Shown in pieces: positions 25,691 to 33,749 of a DNA stretch of 64,000 bases. A program made the translations under genes and the position numbers. The notes beneath the pieces are model-generated. The model was not told the DNA's origin and searched no databases. It saw nothing but the letters and a program-made list of their open reading frames with translations. Each line of letters opens with the position of its first letter. Positions within the stretch are counted from its first letter, which is position 1. Source of the DNA: Xanthomarina maritima. Lineage in GTDB: Bacteria; Bacteroidota; Bacteroidia; Flavobacteriales; Flavobacteriaceae. The stretch lies in the NCBI RefSeq assembly GCF_008084905.1, contig NZ_VSFC01000019.1:70012-134011 (forward strand). Reading direction: 5' to 3'.

Positions 25691-26557
25691 TTATTTTTCT
25701 AAAAAATACTTAAAATTTCCTTCATATAATCTTGGAGGAGCTATACTTTTAATTTCTTTCTGTAGCTCTTTGTCTTCCCAAATAATATTTAATCCAAGAG
25801 CCTTGTTTATATCATAAGTATCATTTCTTGAAGTATATGCAGCATACGTATATTTTCTTTTAAATTTTTTCAAAAACTCGAGAATACTTGCAGCTATATA
25901 TAAAAAATTTTCATTACAATCACTATTAATATCGTACGCATAAAACACAGGACTTTTGGATTTTTTATAATCTATTAAATCCTCTATTGTTATATCTTCT
26001 TCTTTAATTTGTCTTTTTTTTATTTTATTATAAAACCTTTTAGTTAATGGAAAAAACACACAATGACCTGAATAGTATCCAGATGTGTCGAAAATAATTA
26101 AATTTAATTCAGATAATATTTCAGAAGCTTTTATAATTAATTCTTTAGAAATAGGCTTAGGAATATGTGGTTGTAATTGAGTACATCTTAAGATGTCATT
26201 TAAATCAGAATCATATTTTATTGTTCGAATTCTATTCGTTTTACTATGAATGTTTTTAATCCAATTTGGATCAGGTAAATCTTTTGAAAGCGAACTTAAT
26301 GAATACTTCCTAATGTTAAAATCATAGAAAACAGGAATGGATACAGGAGCGTTTAAATTTCTAATAACTTGATAAGGAATAAAAGTTATATCTACCATTT
26401 CCTCTTCCTTATCAGGCTTTAATAATGTTTCGTTTTTTTCCCATCTAATAATTGTTCTAATATCTACATCAAATTTTGCAGCTAATTCTGCTTGAGACAT
26501 AATAGTATATTTTCTAAAATCAATTAATAATGCACCTATAGAAGTGTATTTTTTCAT
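25691..26557 (-). CDS. HTH DNA-binding protein with a possible GNAT-like C-terminal domain
   Basis: The ATG at 26557 gives 288 residues; the frame extends 39 codons upstream, but that part is Phe/Tyr/Cys-rich and unlike a protein start. An N-terminal Cro/C1-type HTH is visible (MSQAELAAKFDVDIRTIIRWEKNE, about residues 20-43). The C-terminal half has a pattern reminiscent of small acetyltransferases: YSGHCVFFPLTKRFYNKI, then IKEEDITIEDLIDY, then FLYIAASILEFLKKF. This second assignment is inference only. It lies convergent to the rhodanese pair and divergent from a group of small unknown genes, which it may control. Confidence 0.7.
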   Translation of the reverse strand: MKKYTSIGALLIDFRKYTIMSQAELAAKFDVDIRTIIRWEKNETLLKPDKEEEMVDITFIPYQVIRNLNAPVSIPVFYDFNIRKYSLSSLSKDLPDPNWIKNIHSKTNRIRTIKYDSDLNDILRCTQLQPHIPKPISKELIIKASEILSELNLIIFDTSGYYSGHCVFFPLTKRFYNKIKKRQIKEEDITIEDLIDYKKSKSPVFYAYDINSDCNENFLYIAASILEFLKKFKRKYTYAAYTSRNDTYDINKALGLNIIWEDKELQKEIKSIAPPRLYEGNFKYFLEK

Positions 26558-26644
26558 GTTGAGGAAAAAGGTTGGTTGATAGTAAAAGTAGCATTTTTTA
26601 TTTACATGACATTTAACGTCATACGAAGCTTTAATTCCAGAATC

Positions 26645-26652
26645 TACTTTTG
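26645..26652 (+). promoter_or_regulatory. Candidate -7 element for the small genes at 26657-27657
   Basis: TACTTTTG matches TAnnTTTG. It lies 88 bases upstream of the divergent HTH gene start, at the head of a run of small plus-strand ORFs. Confidence 0.35.
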
Positions 26653-26656
26653 CCAG

Positions 26657-26863
26657 GTGAAAAAAAAAGGTCAAGTAGAACTAAGTTGTCAATCTAAATT
26701 AAATCAAAAGCAAGTAGCTAATGAATTGTTAGATAAAACAGTAGAAGACTGTAACAAGCACTTAGCATCTAAAGTTGCCGTTTTAGAATGTATGTTAGAA
26801 TTGGACAATTTATTGATTAAAAATTCTCTTTGTAAGAAAAAGCACTTATACAATAACCCTTAA
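26657..26863 (+). CDS. Small Cys-containing ORF, start uncertain, unknown function
   Basis: The frame is open from 26576, but only a TTG and a GTG (26657) are possible starts, and the predicted -7 element overlaps the region. The visible protein is VKKKGQVELSCQSKLNQKQ and onward, about 68 residues, hydrophilic with four Cys. It is not recognised. It may be a real small gene with a non-ATG start or a chance ORF. Confidence 0.3.
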   Translation: MKKKGQVELSCQSKLNQKQVANELLDKTVEDCNKHLASKVAVLECMLELDNLLIKNSLCKKKHLYNNP

Positions 26864-26882
26864 AATTATAGGCTTTTATATC

Positions 26883-27122
26883 ATGATTCGAGCTAAAATT
26901 CTATTTATCGAACAAGCAATTGTTAGTAATTCTGCTGAAAATACAGAATTATTAGATGCTATTAAAAATGTTAGAAACTTACTAGATCAAATAGATTTTA
27001 ATTCAGAAATAGTACCCTTAGAAAGTGCAAAAAGTTTATGCAAATTATTAGAGTCATTAAAAAATGAACCTCTCTCAAGTCAAGAAATGTTATTGGCTAA
27101 AAAATTGGTTAAATTCAAATAA
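26883..27122 (+). CDS. Small helical protein of 79 residues, unknown function
   Basis: ATG at 26883. The protein starts MIRAKILFIEQAIVSNSAEN and is predicted to be entirely helical, rich in Leu, Glu and Ser, with no Cys, signal or membrane segment. The next lipoprotein gene starts 7 bases downstream, which favours co-transcription. It is not recognised. Confidence 0.55.
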   Translation: MIRAKILFIEQAIVSNSAENTELLDAIKNVRNLLDQIDFNSEIVPLESAKSLCKLLESLKNEPLSSQEMLLAKKLVKFK

Positions 27123-27129
27123 GATTATT

Positions 27130-27657
27130 ATGAATAAAAGAAGTTTGGTTTTTGTAAATTTTGTGCTATTTATAATAGTTTGTTTGCTTGTAGTTAACTG
27201 TAAATCTAATTGGAAGACACATCATACTAGTGGATATGTAAATGAAGTAGATACTCTTTATGAAGAAAGATCAAATAAAATCTTATCTATAGATAGAACT
27301 TTCTACAGAAAATTACCAACAGTTCATAATGGGGTAATAGAGTTTAAACAAACAAAAGGTGAAACTTATGTTATTGTTGTTATAAACGATGTTAAAGCTG
27401 AAGGTTTTGCTATGTTTGTTATAGAAGATTTTAAAGAATTCATAAAAAATGCAAATCATATTATGAGTAATATGGATCTAGATATAACTGTTAATGTAGA
27501 TGATTTGAAATCTACATCTATGAGAAAAAGTATATCTTTTAAAAAGGGTGTCTTTTTAAGTAAAGAGGCTAATAATACAAAATCCACTATTTTCGATTTA
27601 TCAGAAGAGACTATAAATCAAATACAAGAAGCCTATTTTAAGTACTTGAATGAGTAA
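27130..27657 (+). CDS. Predicted lipoprotein of 175 residues, unknown function
   Basis: The ATG at 27130 is chosen because it starts a clean lipoprotein signal (MNKRSLVFVNFVLF, then IIVCLLVVNC with a lipobox Cys). The open frame from 27064 overlaps the previous gene. The mature part is a mixed alpha/beta domain (for example TKGETYVIVVINDVKAEGFA and DLDITVNVDDL) with no motif I recognise. It is the last gene of the small cluster divergent from the HTH gene. Confidence 0.65.
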   Translation: MNKRSLVFVNFVLFIIVCLLVVNCKSNWKTHHTSGYVNEVDTLYEERSNKILSIDRTFYRKLPTVHNGVIEFKQTKGETYVIVVINDVKAEGFAMFVIEDFKEFIKNANHIMSNMDLDITVNVDDLKSTSMRKSISFKKGVFLSKEANNTKSTIFDLSEETINQIQEAYFKYLNE

Positions 27658-27740
27658 ATTTTAATTAGAATTTAAGAATTCTAGGCGTTTAACTAATTTA
27701 TTGTCTCTTAATCTAAACTTTTATACATATTTATTTCAAT

Positions 27741-27758
27741 TTACTTAAATTTAAGTAA
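27741..27758. repeat. Perfect 18-bp palindrome
   Basis: TTACTTAAATTTAAGTAA reads the same on both strands. It is about 84 bases upstream of the 88-residue membrane protein gene and may be an operator or a chance event in AT-rich DNA. A second, weaker inverted repeat (TAGAATT, 4 bases, AATTCTA) is at 27666-27683. Confidence 0.4.
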
Positions 27759-27841
27759 TTGCGTATTTAAGGAATCTTACCCCAAATCTTAAATTCATTA
27801 GGCGTGAGATGTATTTTTTATTAACTAAAAATATAATTATT

Positions 27842-28108
27842 ATGATGAACGGATTTATTATTATTTCAATTTTAGCAGCCATGTTTTTATTTTTTTATTG
27901 GTACTCTTATTCTACAGTTGCTGCAGAAGATAAAAAGCGTGAAGCCATTTGGAAAAAGAGACATGAACTTGAAGAGGCTTTTAATAAAAAAATGAGAGAA
28001 AGAGCTGAATTAAGACGTCAAAAATTTGAAAAATTTATGCGTCGTAGTAAAGAAATTCAACAAGAGCTTATAAGATTAAACAAGATGAAACAAATACAAC
28101 AGCATTAA
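27842..28108 (+). CDS. Small single-pass membrane protein with a charged helical tail
   Basis: From MMNGF at 27842 the protein has 88 residues: one membrane helix (FIIISILAAMFLFFYWYS) followed by a highly charged, Arg/Lys/Glu-rich helix (about residues 30-85) likely to form a coiled coil. The frame extends 11 codons upstream, but those residues are less likely to be translated. It is followed by a terminator shared with ssrA. Function is unknown. Confidence 0.6.
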   Translation: MMNGFIIISILAAMFLFFYWYSYSTVAAEDKKREAIWKKRHELEEAFNKKMRERAELRRQKFEKFMRRSKEIQQELIRLNKMKQIQQH

Positions 28109-28127
28109 TCTGCCATTTGTTTATATA

Positions 28128-28165
28128 AAAAACTCCTAAAACAAGCATGTTCTAGGAGTTTTTTT
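28128..28165. terminator. Bidirectional terminator between the small membrane protein and ssrA
   Basis: An 11-bp stem (28128-28138 with 28153-28163, AAAAACTCCTA/TAGGAGTTTTT) can be extended by four pairs in the loop. It has T runs on both strands. It ends the plus-strand gene and, on the minus strand, follows the 3' end of tmRNA directly. Confidence 0.88.
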
Positions 28166-28166
28166 G

Positions 28167-28558
28167 TGGAGTCGCCGAGATTCGAACTCGGGTCCAAACA
28201 AGCCACCAAAGAGCTTTCTACACGTTTATTCTTTTCTTGGGTTTTCGACTGTAAGCTGGTTAAAGACAACCTACTTACAACTTATCTTCTTTAGTTTCAA
28301 AAATAAATCGAAGCGCTTTACTTTCTATATTAACTTTTACGATGCCTCTATTCGAACGCCGTTAATAAAGGCTTTCAGGAGACATTTAGCTTGTACACCT
28401 TGTGTACCTAGGCAAATCCTACTATAATTCGGATTATGCAGCTAAAGCGTAGTTATTCTCGCCGTTTAAATGTTTGACCTAGCCTTTTACGTGTTTCAAA
28501 GTCATTACACGACGTGCTTACCATTTAATTGATCTCGCTGTCAAAACCAGTCGACCCC
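28167..28558 (-). ncRNA. ssrA: Transfer-messenger RNA (tmRNA)
   Basis: The 5' end GGGGTCGACTGGTTTTGACA (28558 downward) and the 3' T-arm and acceptor end GAGTTCGAATCTCGGCGACT plus CCA-like end are those of a standard one-piece tmRNA. The acceptor stem GGGGTCG pairs with CGACTCC. The tag reading frame GENNYALAA plus stop lies at 28434-28463. The encoded end is followed by ACAAAA rather than ACCA, so the CCA tail is probably added after transcription. tmRNA rescues ribosomes stalled on broken mRNA together with SmpB and tags the product for proteolysis. Confidence 0.96.
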
Positions 28559-28709
28559 AAATAAATAATATCCTTTTTTTAAAAGGAAAGCGAAGTTACT
28601 AAAAAATAGTTGTGCAACTTCATAAATCCATGTATTTTCGTGCAAAATCTATACCAAATGTAAATGTGTCATAAAACACTATTTACTATAACTAATAATG
28701 AGTTTTTAA

Positions 28710-29918
28710 ATGAGTATCAAATTCGCCATCATAAAAGAACGTAAAAATCCACCAGATAGACGTGTGGTTTTTTCGCCTGAAAAATTAGCAGAAGCCAGAG
28801 CACAATTTCCTGAGGCTACTTTTAAAGTAGAATCTAGTGATATTCGAGTGTTTCCAGATTCAGCATATAAAGCCTTAGGATTTGAAGTTACCAATGATGT
28901 AAGCAATTGCGATGTGATGATAGGTGTAAAAGAAGTGCCTATTGAGGATTTAATTCCAAACAAAAAATACTTTTATTTTTCGCATACTATTAAAAAACAG
29001 CCTTATAATAGAAAACTGCTTCAAGCTATGCTTGGAAAAAATATTGAAATGTTTGACCACGAAACAATAGTTAAGAAAAGTGGAGCAAGACTTATTGGTT
29101 TTGGACGTTATGCTGGTTTGGTTGGTGCTTATAATGGGTTTCGAGCATTAGGTTTAAGAGATGGATTGTTCAATTTACCAAAAGTTGAAACTTTGGCAGA
29201 TTTAGATGAAGTAAAGGCTGAATTAAATAAAATAACAATACCGAATATTAAAATATTACTTACTGGAACCGGAAAAGTAGCTCTAGGTGCGAAAGAAATT
29301 TTAGATCATTTAAAAATTAAACAAGTAAGTGATGCTTTATACTTAACGTCTAAGTTTACAGAGCCAGTCTATGTTATGGCAGATGTCATGGAATATGCTA
29401 AACGTAAAGATGGTAAAGTAGGAGAGAAGTGGGAGTTTTATAAAGATCCAACAGGCTATGAAAGTAATTTTATGCCTTATGCTAAAGAAACAGATTACTT
29501 TATTGCTGGCCATTTTTACGGAAATAATGCTCCCTTTCTTTTTACGAGAGAAGATGCTAAGCGTTCAGATTTTAAAATAAATTTAATTGCAGATATTAGT
29601 TGCGATGTCGATGGACCTGTTGCTTCAACCTTAAGGGCTTCGACCATAGCAGATCCATTTTATGGATATGATGCGAAAACTGAAAGTGAAGTTGCATTTA
29701 ATGCTAAAGGAGCTATAACAGTTATGGCTGTTGATAATTTACCTTGCGAATTACCAAAAGATGCTAGCGAAGGTTTTGGAGAGATGTTTTTAGAAAATGT
29801 TATTCCAGCATTTTTTAATAAAGATGAAAGAGGTATTTTAAAACGTGCTAAGATTACTGAAAACGGAAAATTAACCGAAAGATTCTCTTACCTACAAGAC
29901 TATGTAGAAGGTAGATAA
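28710..29918 (+). CDS. NAD(P)-dependent oxidoreductase of the alanine dehydrogenase/lysine-ketoglutarate reductase type
   Basis: A 402-residue two-domain enzyme. The N-terminal domain has the AlaDh/PNT start (IKERKNPPDRRVVFSPEKLA) and FSHTIKKQPYNRKLLQAML, with GARLIGFGRYAGLVGAYNGF close to the LKR half of bifunctional aminoadipate-semialdehyde synthases. The C-terminal Rossmann domain has ILLTGTGKVALGAKEIL and DISCDVDGPVASTLRASTI. A saccharopine-forming or related amino-acid dehydrogenase activity is likely, but the true substrate is unknown. An SDR gene follows after 16 bases. Confidence 0.78.
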   Translation: MSIKFAIIKERKNPPDRRVVFSPEKLAEARAQFPEATFKVESSDIRVFPDSAYKALGFEVTNDVSNCDVMIGVKEVPIEDLIPNKKYFYFSHTIKKQPYNRKLLQAMLGKNIEMFDHETIVKKSGARLIGFGRYAGLVGAYNGFRALGLRDGLFNLPKVETLADLDEVKAELNKITIPNIKILLTGTGKVALGAKEILDHLKIKQVSDALYLTSKFTEPVYVMADVMEYAKRKDGKVGEKWEFYKDPTGYESNFMPYAKETDYFIAGHFYGNNAPFLFTREDAKRSDFKINLIADISCDVDGPVASTLRASTIADPFYGYDAKTESEVAFNAKGAITVMAVDNLPCELPKDASEGFGEMFLENVIPAFFNKDERGILKRAKITENGKLTERFSYLQDYVEGR

Positions 29919-29934
29919 ATATTAAAACTATAAA

Positions 29935-30717
29935 ATGAATAAAACAGCTTTAGTAACAGGAAGCGCTTCTGGATTAGGATTTGAGTTGGCACTTTTGTTG
30001 GCTAAAGATGGACATAATTTAGTGTTGATTGATATTGATGTTGAAAAACTTAAGGAAGCTAAGCAAACTATTGAATCTAATTTTTCGGTAAAAGTTCAAG
30101 TTTTTGCTAAGGATTTAAGCAAGATTAATATTTCTGAAGAGATTATAGCAGACTTACATGGAACTCCAATAGATGTGTTAGTTAATAATGCAGGTTTTGG
30201 ATTATTTGGTTCTTTCTGGGAAACAGATTGGAAACGCGAAGAACAGATGCTTAATTTACATGTTCTAACTACAACACATTTAACTAAATTGGTTTTAAAA
30301 GACATGGTTAAAAGAGGTTCTGGTAAAATTTTAAATTTATCCTCTCTAGCAGCTTTTCAACCTGGTCCACTTATGTCTTTATATTATGCTACAAAAGGTT
30401 ATATTCTGTCTTTTTCTGAAGCTATTGCCTGTGAATTAAAAGGAACAGGAGTAACGGTAACTGCTTTATGTCCTGGACCTACAAAGACATCGTTTCAAAA
30501 AGTGGTAGCAAACGATTCATCTGAAAATAAGATAACCTTTAATATGGCTTCTGCAAAAGAAGTTGCAGCTTATGGTTATAAAGCTATGATGAAAGGAAAA
30601 GTATATGCCATTCCGGGTAAGTTTAATAAGCTGTTGGCAACATTGCCTCGTTTTATGCCAAGAAATTTAGCAGCGAATATTGTTAGAAAAATTCAAGAGA
30701 AGAATAGAGAAGAGTAA
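29935..30717 (+). CDS. Short-chain dehydrogenase/reductase (SDR) family protein
   Basis: A 260-residue classical SDR. Visible motifs are TGSASGLGFELA (cofactor loop), DIDVEKLKEAK, NNAGFGLFG, LNLSSLAAFQPGPL with catalytic Ser, and YYATKGYILSFSEA with catalytic Tyr/Lys. The C-terminus (VRKIQEKNREE) is longer than in minimal SDRs and resembles the DltE/acyl-lipid type. It is probably in an operon with the LKR-like enzyme; substrate unknown. Confidence 0.88.
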   Translation: MNKTALVTGSASGLGFELALLLAKDGHNLVLIDIDVEKLKEAKQTIESNFSVKVQVFAKDLSKINISEEIIADLHGTPIDVLVNNAGFGLFGSFWETDWKREEQMLNLHVLTTTHLTKLVLKDMVKRGSGKILNLSSLAAFQPGPLMSLYYATKGYILSFSEAIACELKGTGVTVTALCPGPTKTSFQKVVANDSSENKITFNMASAKEVAAYGYKAMMKGKVYAIPGKFNKLLATLPRFMPRNLAANIVRKIQEKNREE

Positions 30718-30719
30718 TT

Positions 30720-31493
30720 TTATTTTAATTCTTTAATGTTGGCTTCTATTAATTCTATTGTTTCTTCTAAAAACTGCATGATAGTATTCTCATTTATTGT
30801 AACATAAGATTGGTTCATGTAGTAATCGAATAACATACTATCTACCTCTAAACTAGATAAAAATGTTACATAATTGTCCTTTGGAATTTCTATGGGTTCA
30901 ATAGTGATATTGCGTTTATAATCAGACCTATTCATAGAAGCATCAATATTTCGTAACGGAATATGTTTGTATAATATTTGAGGCATATTGTTTACCCAAT
31001 ATTCTCTTCTAATAATAATATCTTCTCTATAGTCATCCAGTTCTCCTGTCCATTGGTTTAGAGCATACTTTAATTTTTCGTCTTGAATTAGCTCTAAATT
31101 TCCTGAAGATATTATGTCATTCATAACTCCTAATCTAGCATCGAAGGTGGCATAATTGTACATTTTTCCCAATAAGCTATCAATGGTTTGTGTTCTAAAA
31201 TTTTTGGTAGGGTCAAAATTCAAAAGCGCAACAATTGCATTTAAGCAACCTTCATTAAGACTGTGATCAAATTTGAGTTCTTCAATATTCTGCCTGAATT
31301 CTTCTCTCAAGCTCAATAGTATTTGTTGTTCCTTGTCCAGATCTTTTTGCTTTTCATTCCAGTTATTAATTTGAAGCGCTATTAGAATACCAATAACCAC
31401 AAGGATTATTTCGCCAATGGCGTATTTAAAGTATTTGGATGTTTTGTTTTCCATTAGTAAAGATTTTCTAATATGTCTGAAGAATTTTATCAT
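30720..31493 (-). CDS. DUF6090 membrane protein, array copy 6 (most downstream)
   Basis: 257 residues: a conserved N-terminus (MIKFFRHIRKSLLMENKT, then KYFKYAIGEIILVVIGILIA with the membrane segment and LQINNWNE) and a long helical extracytoplasmic part. The motif ISSGNLELIQDEKLKYALNQW lies near the middle. Its ATG overlaps the stop of copy 5 (ATGA). It differs from the others at the 5' end (HIRKS). Function of the family is unknown. Confidence 0.85.
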   Translation of the reverse strand: MIKFFRHIRKSLLMENKTSKYFKYAIGEIILVVIGILIALQINNWNEKQKDLDKEQQILLSLREEFRQNIEELKFDHSLNEGCLNAIVALLNFDPTKNFRTQTIDSLLGKMYNYATFDARLGVMNDIISSGNLELIQDEKLKYALNQWTGELDDYREDIIIRREYWVNNMPQILYKHIPLRNIDASMNRSDYKRNITIEPIEIPKDNYVTFLSSLEVDSMLFDYYMNQSYVTINENTIMQFLEETIELIEANIKELK

Positions 31494-32266
31494 TTTGCAA
31501 GATTTTGATTGATCTGTGTTAATATGAGTTCGATAAAATTATGTAATTCAATATCGTTCATGATTACAAAATCTTGATCTAATAAATACTTATAAAGATG
31601 GCCTTCAAATTCGCGACTTTCTAAGGCTTCAATATTATATCCGAAATTTGAATCCTCCATTTTTTTAGCTTCATACTTATCTGACCAACTAGCAAACGAC
31701 ATGTATTTATTACCGTTTTTTATTGGTGCATGTTTTGAATAAAAAGGCTGTAATTGAAAATTCATTTGATCTCTTCTTATAATGATATCTTCTACCATAT
31801 TATCTATTTTACCAGGCCATTGTGTCAGGTTTTTTCTTAATGAGTCATCTTTAATAATTCTTAATTTTCCTGAATTAATTACCTCATTTAAAACTCCTGA
31901 TGTAGTATTAAAGGAACCGTAAGAAAAAACAACCATAAAAAGACTGTCTAGTTTATTTGTGTTTTCTTCCATGTTTTTTTGTTGAATCAAATCAAGTAAT
32001 CCTGCAACTGCTTTTTGGTTCTCTTGATTTATTAACATGTTGTTTTTTAAGTTTTCTAAGTTTATTTTAAATTCAGAATTTAAGTCTTTTAAAAGAGATT
32101 GTTCTTCATTATTTAATTTACGTTGTTCATTCCAATTGTTAATTTGTAAAGCAATGAGAATACCAATAACCACAAGAATTATTTCGCCAATAGCGTATTT
32201 AAAATATCTGCCTGTTTTGTTTTCCATAAGGAGGTTTTGACGGATTTTGCGAAAGAATTTTATCAT
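31490..32266 (-). CDS. DUF6090 membrane protein, array copy 5
   Basis: 258 residues with the shared start MIKFFRKIRQNLLMENKT, GRYFKYAIGEIILVVIGILI and NNWNEQRK. The extracytoplasmic part has the motif INSGKLRIIKDDSLRKNLTQW and an EDIIIRRDQ segment also seen in copy 6, so these two are the closest pair. It lies 6 bases after copy 4 and overlaps copy 6 by 4 bases. Confidence 0.85.
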   Translation of the reverse strand: MIKFFRKIRQNLLMENKTGRYFKYAIGEIILVVIGILIALQINNWNEQRKLNNEEQSLLKDLNSEFKINLENLKNNMLINQENQKAVAGLLDLIQQKNMEENTNKLDSLFMVVFSYGSFNTTSGVLNEVINSGKLRIIKDDSLRKNLTQWPGKIDNMVEDIIIRRDQMNFQLQPFYSKHAPIKNGNKYMSFASWSDKYEAKKMEDSNFGYNIEALESREFEGHLYKYLLDQDFVIMNDIELHNFIELILTQINQNLAK

Positions 32267-32272
32267 AAAATT

Positions 32273-33004
32273 TTAGTTGCTTTTTGGTTTAGTGAGTTCA
32301 ATAATATTATCAAGAACTTCTTGTACTTGTTGTAATTCGCCACTACTGTTTAAAATTTGGTTCAGAAAATCGTATCTGCTTTTTACTAAATATTCAAATT
32401 CTAAGGTTTGTAATACTTCAAAATTATTTCGCTCATCTTTAAAGTTAAGGTTAAAATCAAAATGTTTAGAAAAATAGGGATCATATTGATCCCAAATATG
32501 ATCTCTAGAACGCAGTTCTTCTTCTTGATAATCTATAACCAAATCGTTCCAAGATATCAATAAATCGCGTAAGGTTTCATTTTTTATAATATCAAAAGAA
32601 GAGGTGCTAGCAAGGGCATTGATGCTGGTTTGAGAGGGATTAAACGTATGTCCTCCATAAGATTCCCATAAATAAACAGATAATGAATCTAAAACTGCTG
32701 GTTCTGGTTTTGAAAGTATTGGGAAAAGATTTATAATTTTGCTACAATTACTATGAACTTTTTTATGCAAACCAACGACTGAGTCTAACTGTTTCTTGTT
32801 CTGTTTAAACTCCTTATGAATGTTTGCTAATATGGCAGTTTCTTTGTTAGATTTTAAACGATTTTCATTCCAGTTATTTATTTGTAATGCAATAAGAATA
32901 CCAATAACTACAAGCACAATTTCGCCTATAGCATATTTAAAGTATTTGGATGTTTTGTTTTCCATGATGAGGTTTTGACGGATTTTTCGAAAGAATTTAA
33001 TCAT
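32273..33004 (-). CDS. DUF6090 membrane protein, array copy 4
   Basis: 243 residues with the shared N-terminus (MIKFFRKIRQNLIMENKT and the same membrane helix). Downstream it has STSSFDIIKNETLRDLLISW in place of the SGN-x-x-LI motif. The rest is helical with many charged residues and little similarity to its neighbours. Its ATG overlaps the stop of copy 3 by 4 bases. Confidence 0.85.
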   Translation of the reverse strand: MIKFFRKIRQNLIMENKTSKYFKYAIGEIVLVVIGILIALQINNWNENRLKSNKETAILANIHKEFKQNKKQLDSVVGLHKKVHSNCSKIINLFPILSKPEPAVLDSLSVYLWESYGGHTFNPSQTSINALASTSSFDIIKNETLRDLLISWNDLVIDYQEEELRSRDHIWDQYDPYFSKHFDFNLNFKDERNNFEVLQTLEFEYLVKSRYDFLNQILNSSGELQQVQEVLDNIIELTKPKSN

Positions 33005-33744
33005 AATAACTTATTTACAAGTTCTATTAACTCATTCGTTAGTGTTTTTAATTCAGTTAATAGTTTTATATGTCCAACAGCTAAAATCTGTCGGAAAGTG
33101 GTCATATTTACAAGTAATAATTCGTTTTCTTCGTTTTTGAGAATTCGTTTTGAAATTTCTATCAATCGGTTCGAGTTGGGTAGGCTACCATCATTATAAT
33201 AGATTAAACCCATTATATTAGTAATAAAAAGTTGGTCTGTAAGTTGTGAATTATTATTTTGAATAATCTTTTCAATGCGTTCTAAATTTTGATAATACAC
33301 AATTAATTTGTCTTTGAAGATTTGATCTTGTATTAAATCAATATTACCAGAAGATGTTAAATCTGTATATGTTGGGTCAGTACTTACAAATGTTTTTCTT
33401 TGTGTTAATAACGATAAATTATTCATTAGAGAAGAATCTATAACAAGCTCGTCGTTTTCGAAATAGGTATCTAAAAATGGTTTTGCATTTTCAATATAAA
33501 TAGTTTCATAGCTTAAATGAATGTCAATAGAATCAAGCTGATGTTGTAAATCACGTTTTATATTAGTTAAATAGGTATGCTCTTTTTTCTGCTCTATTCG
33601 TTCTTTGTTCCAAGTATTAATTTGTAAGGCAATAAGAATTCCAATAACCACAAGCACAATTTCGCCAATAGCATATTTAAAATACTTGGTAGTTCTGTTT
33701 TCCATAATGAGGTTTTGACGGATTTTTCGAAAGAATTTAATCAT
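33001..33744 (-). CDS. DUF6090 membrane protein, array copy 3
   Basis: 247 residues with the shared start MIKFFRKIRQNLIMENRT and the same membrane helix. It carries TSSGNIDLIQDQIFKDKLIVY, which fits the family motif, followed by a helical C-terminal part. It starts 5 bases after copy 2 and overlaps copy 4 by 4 bases. Confidence 0.85.
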   Translation of the reverse strand: MIKFFRKIRQNLIMENRTTKYFKYAIGEIVLVVIGILIALQINTWNKERIEQKKEHTYLTNIKRDLQHQLDSIDIHLSYETIYIENAKPFLDTYFENDELVIDSSLMNNLSLLTQRKTFVSTDPTYTDLTSSGNIDLIQDQIFKDKLIVYYQNLERIEKIIQNNNSQLTDQLFITNIMGLIYYNDGSLPNSNRLIEISKRILKNEENELLLVNMTTFRQILAVGHIKLLTELKTLTNELIELVNKLL

Positions 33745-33749
33745 ATTGA

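Noticed and set aside
26558-26674. Longer N-terminus for the HTH protein
   Set aside because: The extra residues are rich in Phe, Tyr and Cys and cover the promoter region; the ATG at 26557 places the HTH normally.
28164-28427. Plus-strand ORF of 87 codons
   Set aside because: It is antisense to tmRNA; the sequence constraints of ssrA explain it, and the protein has no family features.
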